From assembly GCF_035953295.1 (NCBI RefSeq), contig NZ_CP108370.1, forward strand, positions 5,565,001 to 5,629,000: a stretch of 64,000 bases of DNA, read 5' to 3'. This document shows positions 13,234 through 23,998 of this stretch, in pieces. The notes under the pieces are model-generated. The model did no database searches, was not told the DNA's origin, and saw nothing but the letters and a program-made list of their open reading frames with translations. The position numbers were made by a program, and so were the translations under genes. The DNA is from Streptomyces sp. NBC_01335 (GTDB taxonomy: Bacteria > Actinomycetota > Actinomycetes > Streptomycetales > Streptomycetaceae). The number at the start of each line of letters is the position of its first letter. The stretch's first letter is position 1.

Positions 13234-15978
13234 GTGAAGGCCATTCGTCGGTTCACCGTACGTCCCGTCCTCCCCGACTCCCTGCGACCCCTGCACGACC
13301 TCGCGCGCAATCTGCGGTGGTCGTGGCACACCGAGACCCAGGAACTCTTCCGGTCCGTCGACCCCGAGGGGTGGCGCCCGGAGGACGCCGACCCCGTGCG
13401 GCTCCTCGGCTCCGTCTCCGCCTCCCGGCTGGCCGAACTCGCCCGCGACGAGGAGTTCCTCGGCCGCCTCGGTGAGGCCGCCGACGAGCTCGACGGGTAC
13501 CTCACCGGAGACCGGTGGTACCAGAACCAGCTCGCCCAGGGCGGCCAACTCCCCAGCTCCGTCGCCTACTTCTCACCCGAGTTCGGCGTGACCGCCGCGC
13601 TGCCGCAGTACTCCGGCGGACTCGGCATCCTCGCCGGCGACCACCTCAAGGCCGCCAGCGACCTCGGCGTCCCGCTCATCGGGGTCGGCCTGCTCTACCG
13701 GCACGGCTACTTCCGTCAGTCGCTCTCCCGAGACGGCTGGCAGCAGGAGACCTATCCGGTGCTCGACCCCAACGAGCTCCCGGTCACCCTGCTGCGCGAA
13801 CACGACGGCACTCCCGCCCGGGTGGTGCTCGCCCTGCCCGGCGGACGCTCCCTGCACGCCTGCGTCTGGAAGGCGCAGGTCGGCCGGGTCCCCCTCCTCA
13901 TGCTCGACTCCGACGTCGAGGAGAACGCCCCCGGCGAACGCGACGTCACCGACCGGCTCTACGGAGGCGGCAGCGACCACCGGCTCCTCCAGGAGATGCT
14001 CCTCGGCATCGGCGGGGTGCGCGCCGTGCGCACCTGGTGCCGGCTCACCGGCGCTCCCGCCCCCGAGGTGTTCCACACCAACGAGGGCCACGCGGGCTTT
14101 CTCGGACTCGAACGCATCCGGGAACTCACCGGAGCGGGCCAGGCACCCGGCCAACCCGGCCAAGCCGGCGGAACCGGTCAGGCGCCCGGCCAACCCGGGG
14201 GCGGCGCACTCGACTTCGACTCCGCGCTCGAAGTCGTCCGGGCCGGGGCCGTCTTCACCACCCACACCCCCGTTCCCGCCGGCATAGACCGTTTCGACCG
14301 CCAGCTCGTCGCCCGGCACTTCGGCGACGACGGCGAACTCCCCGGAGTCCCCGTCGACCGCGTCCTCGCCCTCGGCGAGGAGACGTACGAGGGCGGCACC
14401 CCCGGCATCTTCAACATGGCGGTCATGGGACTCAGGCTCGCCCAGCGCGCCAACGGCGTCTCCACCCTGCACGGGGCCGTCAGCCGGGAGATGTTCTCCG
14501 GGCTCTGGCCGGGATTCGACCCGGCGGAGGTGCCCATCACCTCCGTCACCAACGGCGTGCACGCCCCCACCTGGGTCGCCCCCGAGGTACTGAGCCTGGG
14601 CGCCCGGCAGGTCGGCGAGGACCGCGCCCGGGACGCGCTCGCCGGCGGCGAGGTCGCCACCGGCAACGGCACCGACCGCACCGGCACCCCCCGCCGCTGG
14701 GACGCCGTCTCCGCCATCCCCGACCGCGAGATCTGGGACCTGCGCCGGGTGCTGCGCGAACAGCTCGTCACCGAGGTACGCAAGCGCCTCTACGCCTCCT
14801 GGCGCAGGCGCGGCGCCGGCACCGCCGAACTCGGCTGGATCGACGGCGTCCTCGACCCCGACGTCCTCACCATCGGCTTCGCCCGCCGGGTCCCCTCGTA
14901 CAAGCGGCTCACCCTGATGCTCCGCGACAAGGACCGGCTGACCCGGCTGCTGCTCCACCCGACCCGGCCCATCCAGATCGTCGTCGCCGGCAAGGCCCAC
15001 CCCGCCGACGACGGCGGGAAGCGGCTGATCCGGGAGCTGGTCCGGTTCGCCGACGACGCCCAGGTCCGCCACCGGATCGTCTTCCTGCCCGACTACGGCA
15101 TGGCCATGGCGCAGAAGCTCTACCCCGGCTGCGACGTCTGGCTCAACAACCCGCTGCGCCCGCTGGAGGCCTGCGGCACGAGCGGGATGAAGGCCGCCCT
15201 CAACGGCAGCCTCAACCTCTCGGTGCGCGACGGCTGGTGGGACGAGTGGTTCGAGCCGGACTTCGGCTGGGCCATCCCGACCGCCGACGGTTCCGCCGTC
15301 GACGACGACCGGCGCGACGAACTGGAGGCCGACGCCCTCTACGCGCTGATCGAGGACCGGGTCGCCCCGCGCTTCTACGACCGGGGTGAGCACGGGCTGC
15401 CCGAGCGGTGGATCGAGATGGTCCGCCGCACCCTGGCCGCCCTCGGCCCGAAGCTCCTCGCCGGACGCATGGTCCGGGAGTACGTGGAGCGGCTCTACGC
15501 CCCCGCCGCGGTGTCGCGGAGGGCGCTCGACGCCCCGGCCGCGCGGGACCTGGCCGCGTGGAAGTCGAAGGTACGGGCTGCCTGGCCGCAGGTGGCCGTC
15601 GACCACGTCGAGACGGTCACCGACACCGCCGCGAGCGGCTCGGCGGAGCTGGGCGCCACCCTCGCGCTGCGGGTCCGCATCGCGCTGGGCGGGCTCGCCC
15701 CGGAGGACCTGGAGGTGCAGGTCGTCGCCGGGCGGGTGGACTCCGGCGACGCCCTCGTCGACGCCCAGACCACCCCGCTGAAGGTGGCCGGCGCCGGCGA
15801 CCTTGAGGACCACCGGATCTACGAGGGGCCGCTCTCGCTGGACCGTACGGGCCCGTACGGCTACACCGTCCGCGTCCTGCCGTCGCACCCGCTGCTGGCC
15901 TCCGGGGCCGAACTCGGCCTGGTGGCCCTGCCGGACGCGACGGTCGGGGAGGAGGAGGGCGGCCCGGTGCTCCGCTGA
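13234..15978 (+). CDS. glgP: glycogen (maltodextrin) phosphorylase GlgP
   Basis: 914 aa. The enzyme releases glucose 1-phosphate from alpha-1,4-glucan using PLP. The N terminus (VKAIRRFTVRP) matches the short-form actinobacterial family. The PLP lysine lies in GTSGMKAALNG, near residue 652. The GTG start is preceded by AAAGGTGG. Residues ~300-325 are an extra Gly/Gln/Pro-rich segment in which GQAPGQPG occurs twice, just before the conserved LDFDSALEVVRAG. This looks like an expanded surface loop. The gene is divergent from glgE and pairs glucan breakdown with glucan synthesis. Confidence 0.95.
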   Translation: MKAIRRFTVRPVLPDSLRPLHDLARNLRWSWHTETQELFRSVDPEGWRPEDADPVRLLGSVSASRLAELARDEEFLGRLGEAADELDGYLTGDRWYQNQLAQGGQLPSSVAYFSPEFGVTAALPQYSGGLGILAGDHLKAASDLGVPLIGVGLLYRHGYFRQSLSRDGWQQETYPVLDPNELPVTLLREHDGTPARVVLALPGGRSLHACVWKAQVGRVPLLMLDSDVEENAPGERDVTDRLYGGGSDHRLLQEMLLGIGGVRAVRTWCRLTGAPAPEVFHTNEGHAGFLGLERIRELTGAGQAPGQPGQAGGTGQAPGQPGGGALDFDSALEVVRAGAVFTTHTPVPAGIDRFDRQLVARHFGDDGELPGVPVDRVLALGEETYEGGTPGIFNMAVMGLRLAQRANGVSTLHGAVSREMFSGLWPGFDPAEVPITSVTNGVHAPTWVAPEVLSLGARQVGEDRARDALAGGEVATGNGTDRTGTPRRWDAVSAIPDREIWDLRRVLREQLVTEVRKRLYASWRRRGAGTAELGWIDGVLDPDVLTIGFARRVPSYKRLTLMLRDKDRLTRLLLHPTRPIQIVVAGKAHPADDGGKRLIRELVRFADDAQVRHRIVFLPDYGMAMAQKLYPGCDVWLNNPLRPLEACGTSGMKAALNGSLNLSVRDGWWDEWFEPDFGWAIPTADGSAVDDDRRDELEADALYALIEDRVAPRFYDRGEHGLPERWIEMVRRTLAALGPKLLAGRMVREYVERLYAPAAVSRRALDAPAARDLAAWKSKVRAAWPQVAVDHVETVTDTAASGSAELGATLALRVRIALGGLAPEDLEVQVVAGRVDSGDALVDAQTTPLKVAGAGDLEDHRIYEGPLSLDRTGPYGYTVRVLPSHPLLASGAELGLVALPDATVGEEEGGPVLR

Positions 15979-16021
15979 CCGGATGCGTACAGCGCAGCCG
16001 GTGCCTCTGGCGGGGAACGTG

Positions 16022-16064
16022 CGGACGGCCCGGGAGGAGAGGTGATCTCCTCCCGGGCCGTCCG
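16022..16064. terminator. bidirectional terminator, glgP / M4 protease
   Basis: A perfect 18-bp stem with a 7-base loop (16022-16039 pairs with 16047-16064) lies between the convergent ends of glgP and the metalloprotease gene. It is one of the strongest hairpins in the window and probably terminates both. Confidence 0.9.
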
Positions 16065-16137
16065 GCATGCGTGACCGGTCAGTACAGGGCTTGCCGGTCG
16101 GTGATCGGCCGGTTCGTGAAGGGGCCGGTCAGGTGGG

Positions 16138-18180
16138 TCAGAAGGTGAGCTTGAAGCTGTTGATCTTGCCGGTGTCGCCCGAGGCGACGTCCTGCACCTT
16201 CAGCTTCCAGACACCGTTGGCGACCTGCGCCGAGGCGTTGACCGTGTAGGTCGCCACCACGTTGTCGGCCGAGTCGCTCGACGAGGAGCTCTTCAGCCGG
16301 TACGAGGTCCCGTTCGGGCCGACGAGGTCGACGACCAGGTCACCGCGCCAGGTGTGGGTGATGTCCACGCCGACCTGGAGGGTGCTCGGGGCGTTGCCGG
16401 TGACACCGGAGACGGTGAGCGAGCTGGTGACCGCGGCGCCGTTGTCCGGGATCGAGACGGCGGTGGTGCTGGTGAAGACCGTCCCGGTGGGGGGCGTCGT
16501 ACCGCCGGGGCGGGTGCCGACGTTGATGCCGGCCCAGGCGTTGGCCACGGCGGTGTACTCGGCGCTCGTCGTGCCGTACAGCTCACCGGCGGCGGCGAGG
16601 GTGCCGGTACGCGCGGAGGCGTAGTTGGTCGTCGTGGTGAACTTCGTGGTGAGCGCGCGGTACCAGATCGCCAGCGCCTTGTCCCGGCCGATCCCGGTCA
16701 CGGCGAGGCCGTCCGAGGTCGGCGAGTTGTAGGAGACGCCGTTGACGGTCTTGGCGCCGCTGCCCTCGGAGAGCAGGTAGAAGAAGTGGTTCGCCGGGCC
16801 CGAGGAGTAGTGGACGTCGGAGCTGCCGATGCCGGAGAACCACGAGTCGTACGACCCGCCGTCCTTGCTCGGCTTGTCCATGTAGCGCAGCGGGGTGCCG
16901 TCGCCGTTGATGTCGATCTTCTCGCCGACGAGGTAGTCGCCCGGGTCGGCCGTGGTGTTGGAGTAGAACTCCACACCCGCGGCGAAGATGTCGCTGGTCG
17001 CCTCGTTGAGGCCACCGGACTCACCGCTGTAGACGAGGCCGGCGGTGGCGGCGGTGACACCGTGCGACATCTCGTGGGCCGCGACGTCGAGCGAGGTCAG
17101 CGGGGCGGCGTTGCCCGACCCGTCGCCGTAGGTCATGCAGAAGCAGCTGTCGGTCCAGAAGGCGTTGACGTAGTTGTTGCCGTAGTGGACGCGGGAGTAG
17201 GCGGCGACGCCGTTGCCCTTGATGCCGGTGCGGCCGTGGACGTTCTTGTAGTAGTCCCACGTCTCGGCCGCGCCGTAGTGGGCGTCGGCGGCGGCGGTCT
17301 CGGTGTTGGTGCCGACGCCGTTGCCCCAGACGTCGTCCGCGCCGGAGAAGAGCGTCCCGGTGCCCGAGGTGCCGTGGTTCAGGTTGTACGTCTTGTGCCC
17401 GCCGCGCGTGGAGTCGGTCAGGTTGTACGAGCCCGTGGTGCCCGAGGTGCCGAGGGTGACGGTGCCGCTGTACTGCGTGTTGCCGGTACCGGTCTCGATG
17501 CCCTGCCACTCGAAGAGCTTGGCGCCGGAGGCCGCGTCGGTCACGACGTGCAGCTCGTTGGGGGTGCCGTCCTCCTGGAGGCCGCCGACCACCGTCTCGA
17601 AGGCGAGCTTCGGGGTGCCGTCCGCCAGCCAGACCACCTTGCGGGGGGCCTGGCTCGCCGCGGTGGCCTTCGAACCGTCGGCCGAGGCCGCGCTGAGCGC
17701 CTGCTTCTCCGCGGCGGCCGGGGCGATGCCGGCGACGGTGCCGACGGCCTTCAGCTGCGCGGTGGTCGCTTTCGACGCCTTGGTGACGGACTCGGTGGCG
17801 CCGGCCGCGCTCGACGTGACGACGAGGTCGCCGCCGAGGACCGGCAGGCCGCCGAGGGTGCGCTCGTAACGGGTGTGCACCGTACCGTCGGCGTCCTTGA
17901 CGACGTCACGGACGACGAGCTTCTCCGTCGCGCCGAGCCCGAGTTCCTTGGCGGTGGTCGCCTTGTCCGCGTCGGCCGCGGAGATCAGGGCGGCACGCTG
18001 GGCGGGGGAGAGTGCCGCGGGAAGCGCACCCGAGTTGACCTTGCCCAGGGCGGGGGAGACCGCCGGGGCCGAGGCGGGGGTGGCGGTCGCCGAGGGCGAG
18101 GTGACTCCCACGGCGACCAGGGCCGCCGCGGCTATGAGTGCGCCGGTCGCGGTGGTGCGACGGCTGTGCGTGAGTCTCAC
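16138..18180 (-). CDS. secreted M4 family (thermolysin-like) neutral protease
   Basis: 680 aa preproenzyme. An N-terminal signal peptide (hydrophobic about residues 12-27, then ATATPASA) and a FTP/PepSY-type propeptide precede the M4 catalytic domain. The zinc motif is HEMSH (~369-373) and the third ligand is in GGLNEATSD (Glu ~393). The catalytic His region is GPANHFFYL. The C-terminal ~110 residues form a P/Homo B (proprotein convertase) beta-sandwich starting near SIPDNG. The start is GTG with AAGGAG upstream. It is a stand-alone extracellular protease; no inhibitor gene is adjacent. Confidence 0.93.
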   Translation of the reverse strand: MRLTHSRRTTATGALIAAAALVAVGVTSPSATATPASAPAVSPALGKVNSGALPAALSPAQRAALISAADADKATTAKELGLGATEKLVVRDVVKDADGTVHTRYERTLGGLPVLGGDLVVTSSAAGATESVTKASKATTAQLKAVGTVAGIAPAAAEKQALSAASADGSKATAASQAPRKVVWLADGTPKLAFETVVGGLQEDGTPNELHVVTDAASGAKLFEWQGIETGTGNTQYSGTVTLGTSGTTGSYNLTDSTRGGHKTYNLNHGTSGTGTLFSGADDVWGNGVGTNTETAAADAHYGAAETWDYYKNVHGRTGIKGNGVAAYSRVHYGNNYVNAFWTDSCFCMTYGDGSGNAAPLTSLDVAAHEMSHGVTAATAGLVYSGESGGLNEATSDIFAAGVEFYSNTTADPGDYLVGEKIDINGDGTPLRYMDKPSKDGGSYDSWFSGIGSSDVHYSSGPANHFFYLLSEGSGAKTVNGVSYNSPTSDGLAVTGIGRDKALAIWYRALTTKFTTTTNYASARTGTLAAAGELYGTTSAEYTAVANAWAGINVGTRPGGTTPPTGTVFTSTTAVSIPDNGAAVTSSLTVSGVTGNAPSTLQVGVDITHTWRGDLVVDLVGPNGTSYRLKSSSSSDSADNVVATYTVNASAQVANGVWKLKVQDVASGDTGKINSFKLTF

Positions 18181-18827
18181 GCGGACTCCTTCTGCGAGGG
18201 GGGTACCGGCGGGCAGTGGCCCGGTCGGCAGTGCAGGCGGTGCGCGGAACGACGGAAGAGTGACAGTCGCGGCGGGCCTCTGTCAGGAGCGCGTCAATGA
18301 TTTGGCCAGAACTCGTCCGTTGCCGGGTGGCCGGTGTTCGTTAAGCGGACGTTTCGTCGATCTTCGTCATGCCGACACCCGCCGGCCGTCCGGTGCCGTA
18401 ACCACTGAGAACGGCGGCGTGCGGCCCTGGGCGGTGTGTTCGAAACCTTCAGGGCTCCGGGGCTCCGGCTCACGTGTTGAGACGCTCGGGGCGCATGGCT
18501 CATAACGAGCCATGCGCCGGGCGTGCCGAGCGGGGGAGTGAGGGGAGGGGGCGGGTGTCGCGCGGACGCGGGGCGTGAGGCCCGCGAGTGGGGTCCGGGG
18601 TGTGGCTCAGGGGGCGACTCGGGGTGCGGCCGGGGTGCGACTCGGGGTGCGCGGCGCCGGACGTGTGACGGGTCGACGGCACGGTCGTACGATCATTCCA
18701 TCGTCGAATTGTCCGGTGGGCGTGCGCATTCCCTTCGGGGCAAGGGGCATTGAAATGATGAGTATGCGAACGGATGGCGGGAAATACCCGATCACGCTCT
18801 CGCGCCGTGTCCGTCCACCTCTTTCGT
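18181..18827. other. intergenic region, no gene seen
   Basis: About 650 bases between two divergent units. It should hold the protease promoter at its left end and the exopolysaccharide operon promoter at its right end. Short frames here lack family-like translation. The section 18680-18800 is less GC-rich than its surroundings, which is typical of a promoter region. Confidence 0.5.
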
Positions 18828-18849
18828 GACGAATCGGGCACGATTCGTC
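18828..18849. promoter_or_regulatory. inverted repeat at the start of the polysaccharide operon
   Basis: A perfect 8-bp inverted repeat, GACGAATC / GATTCGTC with a 6-base spacer, ends one base before the GTG of the dehydrogenase gene. No Shine-Dalgarno sequence lies between it and the start. It may be an operator or an RNA hairpin controlling initiation. Confidence 0.5.
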
Positions 18850-18850
18850 C

Positions 18851-20563
18851 GTGGTGACAGGACGACAGCAGAACCCCGTCGAGCCGGGCGCGAACTCCGG
18901 GCCGGAACATCCGGCATCTTCCGCTCAGGCGGGAGACGTTCCCGCCCAGGGACGCACCGAGCCCGACCGGAGTTCCTCAACGCCCCCGCACACGAACGCC
19001 TTCAGCGGCCCGGGGGCGCCGCCCGGCCCCGATCCGGCGCCGGAGGACGGGACTCCGTTCCGCGTACCGCTGTCCCGGACGGAACGCCACGGCCGGGCCG
19101 TCGCCGTGATCGGACTGGGGTACGTCGGGCTGCCGACGGCCCTGGCGCTACGGGCGTCGGGTGTACGGGTGATCGGGATCGACGTCAGCGCGGACCGGCT
19201 GCGCGACATCCGCGCGGGCGCCGTCGACCTGGCACCGCGGGACCGCGAACGCCTGGCGGACGCCCTGCTCGACGCCGCCTTCCTCCTCACGGACGACCCC
19301 CGGGCCTCCGCCTGGGCGGACACCGTGGTCATCTGCGTCCCCACTCCCGTGGACCGCCACCAGGTGCCGGACCTCTCCATGCTCACCACGGCCTGCGCCT
19401 CGGCGGTCGCGTACGCGGTGCCCGGCCAGCTGCTGGTGCTCACCTCGACCAGCTACGTGGGGACGACCCACGATCTGCTCCTCGCGCCGCTCGCGGCCCG
19501 GGGGATGAAGGTGGAGACGGATGTCTTCGTGGCGTTCGCCCCCGAGCGGATCGACCCGGGCAACGCCGACCACAGCCAGGACCTCACCCCGCGCGTCGTG
19601 GGCGGCGCCGGGCGCCGCTCCACCGTCTCGGCCGCCTCGGTGTTCGCGCGGATCGCCCCCTCGGTCCACACGGTCGGAAGTCCGGAACTCGCCGAGATGA
19701 CGAAACTCTGGGAGAACACGTTCCGGGCCGTCAATATCGCGCTGGCGAACGAACTGGCCGACAGTTGCGCGGTTTTCGGACTGGAACCCCGAGCGGTGAT
19801 CGACGCGGCGGCGACCAAGCCGTACGGCTTCATGCCCTTCTATCCGGGACCCGGGGTCGGCGGTCACTGCATTCCGTGCGATCCGCACTACCTGCTCTGG
19901 CAGTTGAGGGCCGAACGGATTCCGTCGCCGGTCGTCGACGCGTCGATGCGGGCCATCGCGGAACGCCCCGGCCGTATGGCGGGGCTGATCACCGCGAAGC
20001 TCGCCGCACGGGGCATTCCGGTCGCCGGGGCACGCGTGCTGATGGTCGGGATCGCGTACAAGCGGGGCGTCGCGGACGTCCGCGAGAGCCCCGCGCTGGA
20101 GATCATGGGGCTGCTCGCCGACTGGGGCGCGACCATCGCCTTCACGGACCCGCTGGTGCCCCGCGCCGAACTGCGCGGCGCCACGCTGACCGGCCTCACC
20201 GACCCGTGGGAGCAGCGGTGGGACCTGGTGGTGCTGCACACCCTGCACCCCGGCACCGACCTGAGCCGGCTGGGCCCCGAACACACGGTGCTGGACATCT
20301 CCCAGGACCGCAGGGGGCCCGGAACCGCCGGGACGTACCGGACCGGCGGGGTGTCCGGAGCGGCGCAGGGCGAAGCCGGAGCGCACCGGGGGGTCGGTAC
20401 GGTCGGTCCGGCCGGGGTACCGGGAGTTGCCGGTCCGGTCGGGCCGCAGGGAGTGGCCGGTTCGCCCCGCGCACAGGAGCCGGCCGGAGCGGTCGGTTCG
20501 GCCGGGCCGGTCGGTGCACGAGGGCATGCCGGTTCGGCCGGGCCGGTCGGGGAGCCGGTATGA
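18851..20563 (+). CDS. UDP-N-acetylhexosamine 6-dehydrogenase-like enzyme with collagen-like tail
   Basis: 570 aa. It oxidises C6 of a UDP-sugar to a uronic acid with NAD+. The Rossmann motif is VIGLGYVGLP (~87-96). The active-site segment FYPGPGVGGHCIPCDP (catalytic Cys ~340) is of the WbpA/WecC kind (UDP-GlcNAc/ManNAc) rather than the GGSCFPKD kind of UDP-glucose dehydrogenase. The first ~75 residues are Pro/Ser-rich. Residues ~515-570 are Gly-X-Y repeats such as GPAGVPGVAGPVGPQG, absent from the family. The second GTG (18854) could also start it. It is first of five genes joined by 4-base overlaps. Confidence 0.85.
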   Translation: MVTGRQQNPVEPGANSGPEHPASSAQAGDVPAQGRTEPDRSSSTPPHTNAFSGPGAPPGPDPAPEDGTPFRVPLSRTERHGRAVAVIGLGYVGLPTALALRASGVRVIGIDVSADRLRDIRAGAVDLAPRDRERLADALLDAAFLLTDDPRASAWADTVVICVPTPVDRHQVPDLSMLTTACASAVAYAVPGQLLVLTSTSYVGTTHDLLLAPLAARGMKVETDVFVAFAPERIDPGNADHSQDLTPRVVGGAGRRSTVSAASVFARIAPSVHTVGSPELAEMTKLWENTFRAVNIALANELADSCAVFGLEPRAVIDAAATKPYGFMPFYPGPGVGGHCIPCDPHYLLWQLRAERIPSPVVDASMRAIAERPGRMAGLITAKLAARGIPVAGARVLMVGIAYKRGVADVRESPALEIMGLLADWGATIAFTDPLVPRAELRGATLTGLTDPWEQRWDLVVLHTLHPGTDLSRLGPEHTVLDISQDRRGPGTAGTYRTGGVSGAAQGEAGAHRGVGTVGPAGVPGVAGPVGPQGVAGSPRAQEPAGAVGSAGPVGARGHAGSAGPVGEPV

Positions 20564-22134
20564 CCCTGACCGACCGGACCCCCGCCGACCAAACCCCCGC
20601 CGACCAAACCCCCGCCGACCGGCCCCCCGGCGTCCCGCCCCGCCCGCCCGCCGCCCGCCCGCCCGCCGCCCGGCGGGCCGTCCCCGGCCGCGCCCGCGCG
20701 ACCGCCCGTCCGGTCCGTCCCGTGCGCCGGTTCGCCCGCTCCCTCGCCCGGCGGCTCGCCGCAGCGGCCCCCGGGGCCGGGCGCGGGGTGCGCCGGCTGG
20801 TGGTGCTGCTCTGCCTGATGCCCCTGATGGTGCTCCTGGCCCGCCAGGCGCTCCGGCTGCCGCGCCTGACCACCGTGCCGGTGTACGGCCTGGTGGTCCT
20901 CGCGGGCACGATCACCGTCCTGTACCTCGCGTACAGCCGGTACGAGGACCCCTCGACGACCTCCGGCCCCCGGGAGCCCGACCCCGGCTTCCCGCCGCTC
21001 CCCGACCGCCCGCGCGTCGACTTCCTGCTCGCGGTGAAGGACGAGGCCGGTGCCATCGAGGCGTGCGTGCGCTCCATGGCCGCTTCGGACTGCCCGAGGG
21101 TGCGGATCATCGTGGTGGACGACTTCTCCACCGACGGGACCCGCGACATCCTGGTCCGGCTGCGGGACGAACTCGGTGTCACCGTCCTGCTGTTGGACGA
21201 GAACGTCGGGAAGAAGCACGCCCTGGTCGCCGCGGCCGAGCGGGCGGACGCCGAGATCATCGCGTTCACCGACTCCGACTGCGTGCTGGCGCCCGACGCG
21301 CTCCGCCGCTGCGTGGACGCCCTCGCCCGCCACCCGGACCTCGGTGCCGTCAGCGGCCACTGCCGGGCCCTCAACGCGGACGTATCGCTCCTGACGCGCG
21401 TACAAGACGTCTGGTACGAAGGCCAGTTCAGGATCGCCAAGGCGGCGGAGTCCTCCTTCGGCTCGGTCTCCTGCGTCTCCGGGCCGCTCGCGGTCTTCCG
21501 CCGGGAGGCGATCGTCAACTACCTCCCCGCCTGGGCCGGGGACCGCTTCCTGGGCGCCCCCTTCCGCTTCGCCACCGACCGCCAGCTGACCGGGTACGTC
21601 CTCGGGCAGGCCTGGATCGGCCGCTCCCTCAAGGACCGCTACCGCGACTCCCCGTTCGTCTCGGCCGAGGACCACCCCGAACGCCGCTGGCGGGTCGGCT
21701 ACGTCCGGTCGGCCCACGTCCGTACCAACGTCCCCGTCCGGCTGGCCCCCCTGATGCGCCAGCAGGTCCGCTGGAAGAAGAGCTTCATCCGCAACCTCTT
21801 CTTCACCGGCTCCTTCATGTGGCGCCGGGGACCCGGACCGGCCGTCCTCTTCTACGGGCACGTGCTCTGGGTGCTCGCCGCACCGCTGATGGCCCTCCTC
21901 CACCTGCTCCGGGCCCCCCTCCAGGGCGCGTACGTCCTCACTCTTCTCTACGTCTGCGGGGTGCTGCTCAAGGGCTGCGTCTGGGGCCTCGCCTACCGGG
22001 TCGACCACCCCGGCGACACCCGCTGGAGATACCGCCCCCTGATGAGCCTCTTCTCCTCGGTGGTCCTCGCCTGGCTGCTCCCGTACTCCCTGCTCACCGT
22101 GCGGCGCGGTATCTGGTCGAGGAGCGCGACATGA
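20560..22134 (+). CDS. membrane GT2 glycosyltransferase, hyaluronan/chitin-synthase-like
   Basis: 524 aa. A processive GT2 synthase at the cytoplasmic membrane. It shows VVDDFSTDGT (~186-194), the DXD site FTDSDC (~237-242), the acceptor/catalytic motif ATDRQLT (~338-344) and QQVRW (~401-405, the QXXRW motif). Two membrane helices lie at ~80-100 and ~107-126 and about three at the C-terminal end. The N-terminal ~75 residues are Pro/Arg-rich and include a threefold TPADQ-type repeat. ATG overlaps the dehydrogenase stop as ATGA. With an adjacent small membrane protein and deacetylase it resembles IcaA/PgaC or NodC. The donor sugar is not provable from sequence. Confidence 0.88.
   Translation: MTLTDRTPADQTPADQTPADRPPGVPPRPPAARPPAARRAVPGRARATARPVRPVRRFARSLARRLAAAAPGAGRGVRRLVVLLCLMPLMVLLARQALRLPRLTTVPVYGLVVLAGTITVLYLAYSRYEDPSTTSGPREPDPGFPPLPDRPRVDFLLAVKDEAGAIEACVRSMAASDCPRVRIIVVDDFSTDGTRDILVRLRDELGVTVLLLDENVGKKHALVAAAERADAEIIAFTDSDCVLAPDALRRCVDALARHPDLGAVSGHCRALNADVSLLTRVQDVWYEGQFRIAKAAESSFGSVSCVSGPLAVFRREAIVNYLPAWAGDRFLGAPFRFATDRQLTGYVLGQAWIGRSLKDRYRDSPFVSAEDHPERRWRVGYVRSAHVRTNVPVRLAPLMRQQVRWKKSFIRNLFFTGSFMWRRGPGPAVLFYGHVLWVLAAPLMALLHLLRAPLQGAYVLTLLYVCGVLLKGCVWGLAYRVDHPGDTRWRYRPLMSLFSSVVLAWLLPYSLLTVRRGIWSRSAT
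20578..20622 (+). repeat. 15-bp tandem repeat, three copies
   Basis: Three head-to-tail copies of a 15-base unit (ACCCCCGCCGACCAA, last copy varied at two bases) encode the TPADQ-type repeat at the N terminus of the GT2 protein. Copy number may vary between strains. Confidence 0.8.
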
Positions 22135-22321
22135 GGGCGGGCGACCGGAGGTCGAGCGGCTGGCGGCTGGGCGAGGAGAACCGGGGCGGCGCGGGTACGG
22201 GTGCCCCGGAGGCGTCCGACGGCGGTGCGGCGCGGCGCGCGGCCCGGCTGCTGGCGGGGTCGCTGACCGCCTGCGCGGTCCTCGCCCTCTACCTGCTGGT
22301 GCTGTTCCGGGGAGACCTGCC

Positions 22322-22325
<4 letters not shown>
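22131..22325 (+). CDS. small single-helix membrane protein in the polysaccharide operon
   Basis: 64 aa, easily missed in annotation. It overlaps the GT2 stop (ATGA) and its own stop overlaps the next start (GTGA), which strongly supports translation. Residues ~1-36 are polar, and ~37-58 form one hydrophobic helix (LLAGSLTACAVLALYLLVLF). By position and topology it could be the counterpart of IcaD/PgaD, small proteins that assist the GT2 synthase. No sequence similarity to them is claimed. Confidence 0.75.

Positions 22326-23994
<1,669 letters not shown>

Positions 23995-23998
<4 letters not shown>

Noticed and set aside
13573..16068. 831-codon minus-strand frame opposite glgP
   Set aside because: Composition artefact of high GC third positions; glgP has the PLP motif and full length.
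16354..18300. 648-codon plus-strand frame opposite the M4 protease gene
   Set aside because: Val/Gly/Arg-rich translation with no domain; it is the antisense shadow of a gene with HEMSH and propeptide features.
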